64,000 bases of DNA from MKUN01 sp964481425. Its GTDB lineage: Bacteria; Bacteroidota; Bacteroidia; Chitinophagales; Chitinophagaceae. Each line of letters starts with the position of its first letter. The stretch's first letter is position 1. The notes beneath the pieces were generated by a model that was given only the letters and a program-made list of their open reading frames with translations, did no database searches and had not been told where the DNA came from. This document shows positions 1-7,187 of this stretch, piece by piece. The position numbers and the translations under genes are program-made. The stretch lies in NCBI GenBank assembly GCA_964481425.1, contig CAYZTM010000018.1, forward strand, positions 19,270-83,269, in the 5' to 3' direction.

Positions 1-216
1 AAGCTCTTTGTAGACGAACAGCGGAAAGGGCCCTATAAGATATGGCACCACGAACACCATTTTGAAATGATCAATGGCCAGTGTCATATGACCGATATTG
101 TGCATTATGTAGTGCCTTTACCGCTTTTAGGAGCCTTGGCCCATTCGCTCTTCATAAAAAGGCAATTAGATAATATCTTTGATTACAGGCAACGCAAAGT
201 AGCAGGTATCTTTTAA
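1..216 (+). CDS. SRPBCC-family protein, C-terminal part only
   Basis: The reading frame is open from the first base to a TAA at 214-216, giving the last 71 residues of a protein whose start lies outside the window. The visible part contains WHHEHHFE, a TDIVHYVVPLP segment, and an end with LDNIFDYRQ. This pattern is typical of the C-terminal helix and strands of START/SRPBCC proteins found in Bacteroidota near carotenoid and photolyase genes. Such proteins bind hydrophobic ligands; the ligand here is unknown. It lies 67 bases upstream of the B12-binding regulator on the same strand, which fits a light-response neighbourhood. The family call is moderately sure and the function is not. Confidence 0.55.
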   Translation, partial: KLFVDEQRKGPYKIWHHEHHFEMINGQCHMTDIVHYVVPLPLLGALAHSLFIKRQLDNIFDYRQRKVAGIF

Positions 217-283
217 CCCTTGTTTAAACTTTTACCTTTCAACTATTGTTAATCATAAAAAAAGCGTGGCCATAGCAGATGAA

Positions 284-1162
284 ATGAATAGGTTCAGTAT
301 CCGCGATATAGAGAACCTTACCGGCATAAAAGCACATACCATACGGATATGGGAACAACGCTACGGGATCATGCAGCCCAAGCGAACGGTAACCAATATC
401 CGCTATTATGATGCTGCAGACCTTAAAATGGCCCTACGCATCGCCTTGCTTAACAATTACGGCTATAAAATATCGCGCATCAGCGATATGACCGAGCTGG
501 AGATGAATTCACTTATCCAGAAGATCAGCGACAAGGAGTTCAAACTACAGCTTATTGTCAATGAGTTGCTGGAAGCAACTTTGACGATGGACACGGGACA
601 GTTTGAATTGTTGATCAATATGTACCTGAAAAAGCATGGTATTGAGCAAACAATGGAGCACCTGGTCTTTAATTTCCTGGAAAAGATAGGATTGATGTGG
701 ATGACCGACAGGATATTCCCTGCACAGGAGCATCTTATCAGCAATATTATCTATCGCAAGTTAGCATTGGCCATTGAACAGTTGCCCCTGAACGTAAATG
801 TAGCGCCTGAGGTATTGCTTTTCCTGCCGGAAGGCGAAATACACGATATAGGCCTGCAATACGTAAATTACCTTTTGCTCAAAAAGGGTAAACCTACCAT
901 CTACCTGGGACCAAACTCGCCTATGAATGAAGTACAATTCGTATATGAGACGAAGCAACCCAAATATGTCTACCTGCACCTCACCTCTATTATAGAAGAA
1001 TTTGACGGCAACAGATATTTACAACAGTTGGCAGCCAATTTCCCTTCAGCTACCATATTTGTATCCGGTGCTATGCTCAGTTCACGTAAATACAAACCTG
1101 CTGAAAATATGAAATTCTTCTATACACTATCAGATGTCCGTGAAATGGTACATTCTCTTTAA
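284..1162 (+). CDS. MerR-type regulator with cobalamin-binding domain (CarH/LitR-like)
   Basis: The N-terminal ~70 residues form a MerR winged helix (FSIRDIENLTG, then RIWEQRYG). This is followed by a helical cap and a C-terminal B12-binding Rossmann domain. Counting from the upstream GTG at 266, the cap carries an intact W-x9-E-H motif (W145, E155, H156) and the cobalamin domain an intact E-x-H-x-x-G motif (H193 as lower axial ligand). These are the motifs of CarH photoreceptors, which repress with adenosylcobalamin in the dark and release DNA in light. I prefer ATG 284 because MNRFSIRD is the usual MerR beginning; the GTG at 266 would add six residues. The ECF sigma and idi genes follow on the same strand, as LitR-LitS pairs do in Streptomyces. 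A light role is inferred from family and context. Confidence 0.85.
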   Translation: MNRFSIRDIENLTGIKAHTIRIWEQRYGIMQPKRTVTNIRYYDAADLKMALRIALLNNYGYKISRISDMTELEMNSLIQKISDKEFKLQLIVNELLEATLTMDTGQFELLINMYLKKHGIEQTMEHLVFNFLEKIGLMWMTDRIFPAQEHLISNIIYRKLALAIEQLPLNVNVAPEVLLFLPEGEIHDIGLQYVNYLLLKKGKPTIYLGPNSPMNEVQFVYETKQPKYVYLHLTSIIEEFDGNRYLQQLAANFPSATIFVSGAMLSSRKYKPAENMKFFYTLSDVREMVHSL

Positions 1163-1231
1163 TTAGCCGATTATCTTTATTGTTCAACTTTATTTATACA
1201 AAGTATAAACAAAAACAATTACTGCCGGGCA

Positions 1232-1239
1232 TAATTTTG
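1232..1239 (+). promoter_or_regulatory. Putative -7 element (TAATTTTG) of the sigma factor gene
   Basis: TAATTTTG matches the Bacteroidota -7 consensus TAnnTTTG and lies 30 bases before the ATG at 1270. No clear TTG -33 element is visible upstream. It overlaps the left arm of the inverted repeat at 1235-1270, so a protein bound there would block it. Confidence 0.45.
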
Positions 1240-1270
1240 TTTAAGTTTGACTTAAAATCATTAAACAAAA
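1235..1270. promoter_or_regulatory. Inverted repeat, possible operator for the CarH-like regulator
   Basis: The arms TTTTGTTTAA (1235-1244) and TTAAACAAAA (1261-1270) are perfect 10-bp inverted copies separated by 16 bp. A smaller dyad, TTAAG-N5-CTTAA (1241-1255), is nested inside. The right arm ends on the first base of the sigma factor start codon. A related palindrome GTTTAAAC occurs at 222-229, before the regulator's own gene. Binding by the MerR protein is inferred, not shown. Confidence 0.45.
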
Positions 1271-1767
1271 TGACTGCGACGGACTTCAACGAATTGGTGG
1301 TTTTACATAGCGATTTTCTGAGACCATATGCCATCTCGCTTACCCGCGATCCTGAAAATGCCAAAGACCTGTTCCAGGAAACCATGTTCAAGGCTTTACT
1401 TAATCGCGATAAGTATCAATTTGGTACTAACCTTAAAGCATGGCTGCACACCATTATGCGCAATATTTTCATAAACGGGTACAGGCGTAATAAGAGATAT
1501 GTACATACCGACAACCTGCCAGCCGCTGATGCTTATAATTATATGAAGGGAAACCCGGTACTCAACCATGGTATCAGCAATATGAGAGTAGCTGAAATTG
1601 AAGAAGCCATTAATGGCCTGCCCCAAATATTCAGGGTGGCTTTCGAATTGCACTATACAGGGTACAAATACCAGGAAATAGCCGAGTTGCTTCATGAGCC
1701 ATTAGGTACTATAAAAAGCCGCATACACTTTGCCCGCAAGATGCTGATGGCAAACCTGGAGCGGTAA
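1270..1767 (+). CDS. ECF-family RNA polymerase sigma factor
   Basis: A 165-residue sigma-70 family protein with only regions 2 and 4. Region 2 is seen in RPYAISLTRDPENAKDLFQE and FKAWLHTIMRNIFIN-like sequence; region 4 ends with a helix-turn-helix (YQEIAELL, then LGTIKSRIHFARKML). I chose the ATG at 1270 because the frame upstream of it encodes no family residues and the promoter and dyad lie there. No anti-sigma gene is adjacent, so control is probably transcriptional through the preceding CarH-like repressor, as for LitS with LitR. The likely targets are carotenoid or photoprotection genes; the targets are inferred. Confidence 0.88.
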   Translation: MTATDFNELVVLHSDFLRPYAISLTRDPENAKDLFQETMFKALLNRDKYQFGTNLKAWLHTIMRNIFINGYRRNKRYVHTDNLPAADAYNYMKGNPVLNHGISNMRVAEIEEAINGLPQIFRVAFELHYTGYKYQEIAELLHEPLGTIKSRIHFARKMLMANLER

Positions 1768-1788
1768 GTAATATTGATACAACATCTT

Positions 1789-1796
1789 TAACTTTG
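1789..1796 (+). promoter_or_regulatory. -7 element (TAACTTTG) of idi
   Basis: TAACTTTG fits TAnnTTTG exactly and ends four bases before the idi ATG at 1801. This predicts a transcript with almost no leader. A TTG at 1774-1776 is nearer than the usual spacing. Confidence 0.5.
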
Positions 1797-1800
1797 AGTC

Positions 1801-2340
1801 ATGGCTATTGAAAAAAATAAGGTCATACTGGTAAATGAGCGTAATGAATGGCTGGGGACCAAGGATAAAATGGAAGCTCATAAAGAAGGCTTATTACACA
1901 GGGCCTTATCAGTATTTGTCCTGAACTCAAAGAATGAATTACTCATTCAGCAGCGTGCCGATGAAAAATATCATTCCGGGGGCCTGTGGAGTAACACCTG
2001 CTGTTCCCATCCTGCTTATGGAGAAAGCAGTATAGCCGCTGCCCACCGCAGGCTTAAAGAGGAACTGGGTTTCGATTGCGAACTTGAACCCATATTCACG
2101 CTATGTTACAACGCTGTGATGGATAATGGTCTTGTCGAAAATGAATATGATACTATCTTTTATGGTACTTATGATGGCGATATCCAACCGGCACCGGAAG
2201 AGGTACAGGATTACCGTTTCATACCCGTAAGTGAATTAGAAAAACAAATGCAGGAAACACCCAACAAATTCACAGCCTGGTTACATCTGGCATTGCCCCA
2301 ATTTATAACCTACCTGAAAGAAAGACCTGCTGCTGCTTAA
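1801..2340 (+). CDS. idi: Isopentenyl-diphosphate delta-isomerase, type I
   Basis: Type I IDI of 179 residues, the usual length. It interconverts isopentenyl and dimethylallyl diphosphate in the cytosol using a divalent metal. The Nudix-fold core is visible: WSNTCCSHP with the catalytic cysteine at C68 and metal ligand H70, RRLKEELGF, and the ENEYD motif with E113 and E115. It is the third gene of the light-response set and supplies precursors for carotenoids; it may also serve the prenyl chain used by PcrB at 40.7 kb. Its own -7 element lies just before the ATG. It converges on the next gene with a 4-bp overlap. Confidence 0.95.
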   Translation: MAIEKNKVILVNERNEWLGTKDKMEAHKEGLLHRALSVFVLNSKNELLIQQRADEKYHSGGLWSNTCCSHPAYGESSIAAAHRRLKEELGFDCELEPIFTLCYNAVMDNGLVENEYDTIFYGTYDGDIQPAPEEVQDYRFIPVSELEKQMQETPNKFTAWLHLALPQFITYLKERPAAA

Positions 2341-3803
2341 TCCTGGTATTCGTAACAGCCAATGTCTATGGTATTGTGTACCCTTGGCTGGTCATCAAGA
2401 TCATTAGCCAATCCCATAAATGTAACGGGTGTGCCTTTGTCTATCATGGAAGAACCACTGGTAGCGTGGTAGTCGAATTTACTGTAATCGGCAAACTTAG
2501 GGTCAGGGCTACCGGCATCTGTGTTGAACATGCATCCGTTCTTAATAACAGAGCCATCTATCGCGTCCGGACCATCCTTTATCAAACAGTGATCGAGAGT
2601 AACATTGTAGGCAAAACCATCTTTTTTGTTACATACCAATTCATTGTCCAGAGAGCCCCATACCACGCAGTTGGTAAGGGTAGCATTCATATCGCCGCCC
2701 ACATAGTGCGTATCATCTATCTGCAGGTAGTTAAGTATAGCCCCTGTAGGCTCCTGTATATGGCTTACTTTATCATTGCCGAATACTACAAAGTCACAGT
2801 TCTTAAAGTTATACGTACCCCCTCGTATCAATGCCAGAGCCTCAGCACCACAGGTGTGTACCAGGCAGTTCTCCCCGCTTACATTCGCACCTATGGATAG
2901 TATACCATAGCCAATGGAATTATTTATTATCGTGTGATCGAGGAATAGCGATGCCCTTAAGCCGCTTGAGTCGTCCCAGCCTGCATATATGCCTGACGCA
3001 TACCAGCCCCCCGCACTATTGCCGCAGTTACTTATGATCGTATAATGCAACTCACTGTTCTGGCTCTGCGGCATAAAGGCAATGCCGCCCCATTCGCCCG
3101 GATAACCTTCGTAGCCAAAATAATAACGGTCTATCCTGTCGCCCTGAAATATTACACTGTCTGTCTTTGTTCCATTGGCTTTCAAGGTTCCATACACAAA
3201 GAGCCTGCTGTCCGCATGCATATATATACGGCATCCGGGCGGGATAGTAAGGGTGGCGCCGGGTAATACCAACAGGCTATGTATGATCACATATGGCTTA
3301 TCGGTCAACCAGGTCTGCGAAGATGATATAGTATCGATCCCACCTACCAGATAGTGTGCATTTTGTCCGTATGCTGTAAAGGGCAACTCGTAATCTTTCC
3401 CGTTCAAAGTAGCTACCAACTTATCTTCCACCACAAAAGGCGTGTTCTCATTTGTCGGGTCTATTTTCACAGTTGCAAATACAAAAGCACTATCGTGAGG
3501 TGCAATTTCCAGGTCCGTAATGGTCTTCCCTGAATAGCCATCTACATTGAGATGAAAGTAGGATGCATCGCCACCTGCCATCCTTATCGAGGATATTTTG
3601 ATCTTTTCGTTTTGTGGATTATATATCAAAAAACTGCTGGTAAAGCTACCCTGCGCCGTAAATACTGTATCAAAAGCGAGGGTATCGGTAGAGAACTTCA
3701 GTTCTCCCCCATTGGTCAGCAATCTCGTCTTTTTGCATGATGAGCCCATCATTGCTGCCAGTACCAGTACAAACAAGAGAAAATATGGAAAACGGTAACG
3801 CAT
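2337..3803 (-). CDS. Surface lipoprotein with right-handed parallel beta-helix
   Basis: A 488-residue protein beginning with a hydrophobic signal and a lipobox-like MGSSC at about residue 20-23, so it is probably a lipidated envelope protein. The first ~150 residues look like an immunoglobulin-like or DUF1573-type domain (STDTLAFDTVFTAQGS). Residues ~170-440 show repeated short strands typical of parallel beta-helix proteins (LRASLFLDHTIINNS, GENCLVHTCG, ATLTNCVVWGS). The end, DIGCYEY, is common to Bacteroidota choice-of-anchor and beta-helix proteins. No catalytic residues can be named. It may bind or cut a polysaccharide, or be structural. It appears monocistronic. Confidence 0.75.
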   Translation of the reverse strand: MRYRFPYFLLFVLVLAAMMGSSCKKTRLLTNGGELKFSTDTLAFDTVFTAQGSFTSSFLIYNPQNEKIKISSIRMAGGDASYFHLNVDGYSGKTITDLEIAPHDSAFVFATVKIDPTNENTPFVVEDKLVATLNGKDYELPFTAYGQNAHYLVGGIDTISSSQTWLTDKPYVIIHSLLVLPGATLTIPPGCRIYMHADSRLFVYGTLKANGTKTDSVIFQGDRIDRYYFGYEGYPGEWGGIAFMPQSQNSELHYTIISNCGNSAGGWYASGIYAGWDDSSGLRASLFLDHTIINNSIGYGILSIGANVSGENCLVHTCGAEALALIRGGTYNFKNCDFVVFGNDKVSHIQEPTGAILNYLQIDDTHYVGGDMNATLTNCVVWGSLDNELVCNKKDGFAYNVTLDHCLIKDGPDAIDGSVIKNGCMFNTDAGSPDPKFADYSKFDYHATSGSSMIDKGTPVTFMGLANDLDDQPRVHNTIDIGCYEYQD

Positions 3804-3891
3804 TATTTCATTATACCTTGGGCCGTAAAGTTAAGTAAGTGAATGGATAACGCTCAAAGAGGGTTAAATATTTTTCAGTTCGCTTAATACT

Positions 3892-3921
3892 TTGCATTGC
3901 GCCCATTGCAGTTTACTTTTG
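3892..3921 (+). promoter_or_regulatory. Promoter of the SAM hydroxide adenosyltransferase gene
   Basis: A TTG at 3892-3894 and TACTTTTG at 3914-3921 are separated by 19 bp, which is the normal Bacteroidota -33/-7 spacing. The ATG at 3930 is only eight bases further on, so the leader must be very short. Confidence 0.55.
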
Positions 3922-3929
3922 TTGCATAC

Positions 3930-4724
3930 ATGGCTTGTATCACTTTGTTGTCGGACCTTGGGCTGCAGGATGCGTCAGTAGCGGCTGCAAAGGGTATCAT
4001 TATGCAGCAGGCAAAGGGCGTGGAGCTCGTTGACCTATCACACATGGTAGAGCCTTATCACCTGCAGCAAGCCGCCTATCTTACCGCAGCTTCTTACCTC
4101 AATTTCCCGGCAGGCAGTTGCCACATACTTCTATTCGACATATTTTCAGAAAAACTGCCCACTCTGTTGCTTTGTTCCTATCAAGGTCACTATTTCCTTG
4201 CGCCTGATAATGGCCTGCTCCCACTCGCGTTCAATAGAGTACCCGATAAGGTGTGGAATTGCTACGAGCTTGGCCCGGGTGGCAAGATCAAAAACTGGAT
4301 AAGCGAAGCAGGCAAGATCGCCAACGAACTGCAAACCAAAGATCCCGGCGACCTGGGCCTTGAACCCTGTGCATTGAAAAAAGCCCCCCAACATTGGCGG
4401 CCCCGTATAGAACCGAATATGGCTGAATGCCAGGTGATACATATTGACCGGTTTGAGAATGTGGTAGTTAATATCACGAAAAAAGAATTTGAGGACCTGC
4501 GCAAGGACCGAACTTTCCGGATACAGTTCATGCGCGACGAGGAGATAACTGCAATAAGCGAACATTACAACAATGTACGCGAAGGAGAGGAGCTCTGCCG
4601 TTTCAATACCACAGGTTACCTGGAGATATGCATCAACAGGGGCAAGGCAGCGAGTTTATTCGGTTTGAAACTGAGCAAGGAGCAGCACCTTATTTATAAC
4701 ACCATCAAGATATTCTTCGAATGA
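3930..4724 (+). CDS. SAM hydroxide adenosyltransferase family protein (DUF62)
   Basis: A 264-residue cytosolic protein of the family that hydrolyses S-adenosylmethionine to adenosine and methionine. Visible family features are the N-terminal ITLLSDLGLQD, VELVDLSHMV, FLAPDNGLLP, and a C-terminal domain with VIHIDRFENVVVNIT. The DPGVG motif of archaeal members is absent and is replaced by LLFDIFSEK, as in many Bacteroidota homologues. I use ATG 3930 rather than an upstream TTG because ITLLSDLG is the true N-terminal strand. The next gene overlaps by four bases, so the two are probably translated together. The family is fairly sure; the activity of this subtype is less so. Confidence 0.8.
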   Translation: MACITLLSDLGLQDASVAAAKGIIMQQAKGVELVDLSHMVEPYHLQQAAYLTAASYLNFPAGSCHILLFDIFSEKLPTLLLCSYQGHYFLAPDNGLLPLAFNRVPDKVWNCYELGPGGKIKNWISEAGKIANELQTKDPGDLGLEPCALKKAPQHWRPRIEPNMAECQVIHIDRFENVVVNITKKEFEDLRKDRTFRIQFMRDEEITAISEHYNNVREGEELCRFNTTGYLEICINRGKAASLFGLKLSKEQHLIYNTIKIFFE

Positions 4725-5053
4725 TAGTACGCATAGTAAGGATGAGCTTCCGGGATGATGCCGTAGATGAATTCCTGGCACTATTCAATGAGCGCAAACA
4801 GCTTATAAGAAATTTTGAAGGCTGCCGGCACCTTGAGCTTTGGCAGGAAACAAAAGAGCCTAGTGTTTTCTTCACTTATAGCAAATGGGACACAGAGGCA
4901 CACCTGGATCATTACCGCTTTTCAGATTTATTCAAGGATACCTGGACTAAGACAAAAGCCCTTTTTGCAGATAAGCCGGGTGCTTGGAGCGTTATTCCTA
5001 AAATAGAAGTAAACGCTTACCCTGACGATAGTGACCAGTCTTCTGCTCTATAA
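4721..5053 (+). CDS. ABM-domain protein (antibiotic biosynthesis monooxygenase fold)
   Basis: A 110-residue dimeric alpha/beta-barrel (ABM) protein, recognised by the N-terminal strand IVRIVRMSF, the helix with AVDEFLALFNERK, CRHLELWQ, and FFTYSKWDTEAHLDHYR. ABM proteins include heme-degrading, quinol and small-molecule monooxygenases, and many have no known substrate. It overlaps the preceding gene by ATGA, so it is translationally coupled to it. It converges on the HIT gene with a 6-bp overlap. The specific reaction is unknown. Confidence 0.8.
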   Translation: MIVRIVRMSFRDDAVDEFLALFNERKQLIRNFEGCRHLELWQETKEPSVFFTYSKWDTEAHLDHYRFSDLFKDTWTKTKALFADKPGAWSVIPKIEVNAYPDDSDQSSAL

Positions 5054-5440
5054 ATTGGAGATTATTTTCTCTTGGATCTGTTTCAACCGGTCTGTACCCA
5101 ATTTCAGTTTAGGCCTGGTAAAATTTAGATCATCCGACGAATCGATAGGCACAAGATGCATATGGGCATGAGGTACTTCCAGCCCAAGCACACTTATACC
5201 GCACCTGTTGCACTCAAACGAACGCTCGATGGCCTTCGCTATGGGCTTGGCAAATACCAGCCAGCGGGCAAGCAGTTCATCTTCCACATCAAATATTTTA
5301 TCGGTCTCTTTCTTGGGCACCACGAGCACATGGCCTTCCCGCAAAGGGAAAATGTCCAGGAATGCATAGAAATATTCGTCCTCAGCTATCTTGTAAGAGG
5401 GTATCTCCCCGGCTATTATCTTAGAGAATATCGAGCTCAT
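5048..5440 (-). CDS. HIT-family nucleotide hydrolase
   Basis: A 130-residue histidine-triad protein with the active-site motif HAHMHLVPI and the N-terminal SIFSKIIAGEIPSY signature of HINT-type proteins. Such enzymes hydrolyse adenosine 5'-phosphoramidates and related dinucleotides in the cytosol. The N-terminal FLDIFPLREGHVLVVPK segment is also typical. It starts directly after the greA stop on the same strand, an arrangement common in Bacteroidota, so the two form an operon. Confidence 0.93.
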   Translation of the reverse strand: MSSIFSKIIAGEIPSYKIAEDEYFYAFLDIFPLREGHVLVVPKKETDKIFDVEDELLARWLVFAKPIAKAIERSFECNRCGISVLGLEVPHAHMHLVPIDSSDDLNFTRPKLKLGTDRLKQIQEKIISNL

Positions 5441-5441
5441 T

Positions 5442-5915
5442 TTATACAGATATGGCTTCGATCTTGAATTTCAGTATTCCACCCGGGGCGGTAACCTCCG
5501 CTACATCGCCTACTTCTTTACCTAACAGGCCCTTGCCTATGGGAGATGTCACAGATATCTTACCCGATTTCAGATCGGCTTCCTTTTCTGAAACTATTTG
5601 GTATTCAACACTTTTCTTATTGCCAAGGTTGATAAGCTTAACTTTGCTAAGTATAGAGACCTTACTGGTATCAATATCCTTTGCCTCAATCACCCGGGCA
5701 GTAATAATAGCTGCTTCCAGCTTTGCTATTTTGGCCTCGTGGTATCCCTGGGCTTCTTTTGCAGCGTCATACTCAGCATTCTCCTTCAGATCGCCCTTTT
5801 CACGGGCTTCAGCTATCTGGTGTGCTATTTCTGCACGGCCACTTGTCTTTAGCTGTGTCAGCTCTTCCTTCATTTGTTCTAAGGTCTCCTTCGATACATA
5901 ATTTACACCTGACAT
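5442..5915 (-). CDS. greA: Transcription elongation factor GreA
   Basis: A 157-residue protein with an N-terminal coiled coil and C-terminal FKBP-like domain. It enters the RNA polymerase secondary channel and stimulates cleavage of backtracked RNA. The acidic tip motif GDLKENAEY is present and complete, and the C-terminal half shows SPIGKGLLGKEVGD. I start at ATG 5915 (MSGVNYVS); a TTG six bases upstream is less likely. It is cotranscribed with the HIT gene. Confidence 0.97.
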   Translation of the reverse strand: MSGVNYVSKETLEQMKEELTQLKTSGRAEIAHQIAEAREKGDLKENAEYDAAKEAQGYHEAKIAKLEAAIITARVIEAKDIDTSKVSILSKVKLINLGNKKSVEYQIVSEKEADLKSGKISVTSPIGKGLLGKEVGDVAEVTAPGGILKFKIEAISV

Positions 5916-5949
5916 AATCAAAAATTTATTGGAACAATAGAAAAAAATA

Positions 5950-5978
5950 CAACGCCTCTGTGGTCATCAGAAGCGTTG
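5950..5978 (-). terminator. Rho-independent terminator of the TonB/T9SS/PorV operon
   Basis: Read on the minus strand, CAACGCTTCTG pairs with CAGAGGCGTTG (one mismatch) around a 7-base loop, followed by TATTTTTTT. It lies 35 bases downstream of the PorV/PorQ-family gene stop. Confidence 0.75.
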
Positions 5979-6012
5979 CATCTATGTAAAATTAAGGATT
6001 TTTTCTCTTTTC

Positions 6013-7125
6013 TTAATCTTCGTCGTCCGATTTTGCCTTTTTAGAGCGGGTCATCAGGCGAAGCGAAATAGTGTGCACACCATTGGCAGGGTGCTGGGTA
6101 GGGCGGTAAGAATAATCGAGTGCCAGTATGGGGCCGTTGTCGCCTATGCCATGCTGTATGGTAGCACCTGCACAAAGGCCGGTGTACATGGTAACACTGT
6201 TAGCAGAACCGATACCCTTTTCGTAGCGATAACCGCCACGCAGCATCAGGATATCCTGGAAAGAATACTCCAGGCCGCCACCTATATAGTCGTTGATGAA
6301 CGAGTTAGAGGTAAAGTTCACCAAAACCGACAACCTGTGTTTGGGTTTATCATTTTCACTCTTCAGGTGGTTCTCATCCAGGAAGAAGTCATATGAAGCA
6401 CCCATTGCCAGGTAAGTAGGCATTTCGAATTTTTCTGAAGGGATAGACCTGTTCAGTTGATAATTGGCATTTTCCGGGGCATCACTATTGATAGCAAAAC
6501 CAGGACCACTGAAGCGCATATTGGTACCTATGTTGCGCAACGTGATACCAAAGTGGAAATTATCCCTCTTACCGGTCACATATTGCACACCTGCCTCGAA
6601 GGCAGCACCACTAGCATGAGCATTGGTTATCTGCTCTGTAACCATAGTAACGCCAACACCCGCATGTATACTGTTCGAAAAGGCCTTCGAATAACCAAGT
6701 TCTATGTTGTAAAAAGCAGGATTGAAATCACCGATACCACCTTCCGGGTTGTTGTCATCAGTTATGGTAATGTTGCCAAAACTCATGGCCATGATATTAA
6801 CCCCAAGTGCACCAAAATTGCCCAGCTTTTTCGACAAACCGATATTGTTCACTCCCACCTGAGACCCACTAAGGTATATGGTATGTGAAACACCGATCTC
6901 CATGTTGTCCGTGAACACAAGGCCGGCCATATTGCATTTCATCGCCTCGAGGCCTTTGACACCGGAAACATTCATTCCAAACAAACCTGTGCTTTGTCCC
7001 CAGGGATTAATAAGCAACTCGGTCGCTCCGGCCTGGCCTGCACGGTCCTTATTGCCCGCAAAGGCTGAAACAGATGCGGCCAGGGTGCCGATCAGAAGGA
7101 CTGCTTTGGGAGAAAAATTTTTCAT
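6013..7125 (-). CDS. PorV/PorQ-family outer-membrane beta-barrel protein
   Basis: A 370-residue protein with a signal peptide (cleavage near SAFA-GN). Its body has alternating strands and an early motif in which LLINPWGQSTGLFGMNV is followed by GLEAMKCNMAGL, the pattern of the PorV/PorQ family (FadL-like barrels). PorV carries T9SS substrates to the attachment machinery. This copy is a paralogue, since it lies third in an operon behind a TonB-dependent receptor and a giant secreted protein that ends in a T9SS-like domain. It probably holds or exports that partner. The terminal region is rich in Lys, Ser and Asp, with no barrel-closing phenylalanine. The family is sure; the role is inferred. 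Confidence 0.8.
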   Translation of the reverse strand: MKNFSPKAVLLIGTLAASVSAFAGNKDRAGQAGATELLINPWGQSTGLFGMNVSGVKGLEAMKCNMAGLVFTDNMEIGVSHTIYLSGSQVGVNNIGLSKKLGNFGALGVNIMAMSFGNITITDDNNPEGGIGDFNPAFYNIELGYSKAFSNSIHAGVGVTMVTEQITNAHASGAAFEAGVQYVTGKRDNFHFGITLRNIGTNMRFSGPGFAINSDAPENANYQLNRSIPSEKFEMPTYLAMGASYDFFLDENHLKSENDKPKHRLSVLVNFTSNSFINDYIGGGLEYSFQDILMLRGGYRYEKGIGSANSVTMYTGLCAGATIQHGIGDNGPILALDYSYRPTQHPANGVHTISLRLMTRSKKAKSDDED

Positions 7126-7187
7126 AAATACTCAACCTTTTTATTTGGGGCCGGCCAGCGACCGGCCCCTTGAAAATCCTTTTGTTA

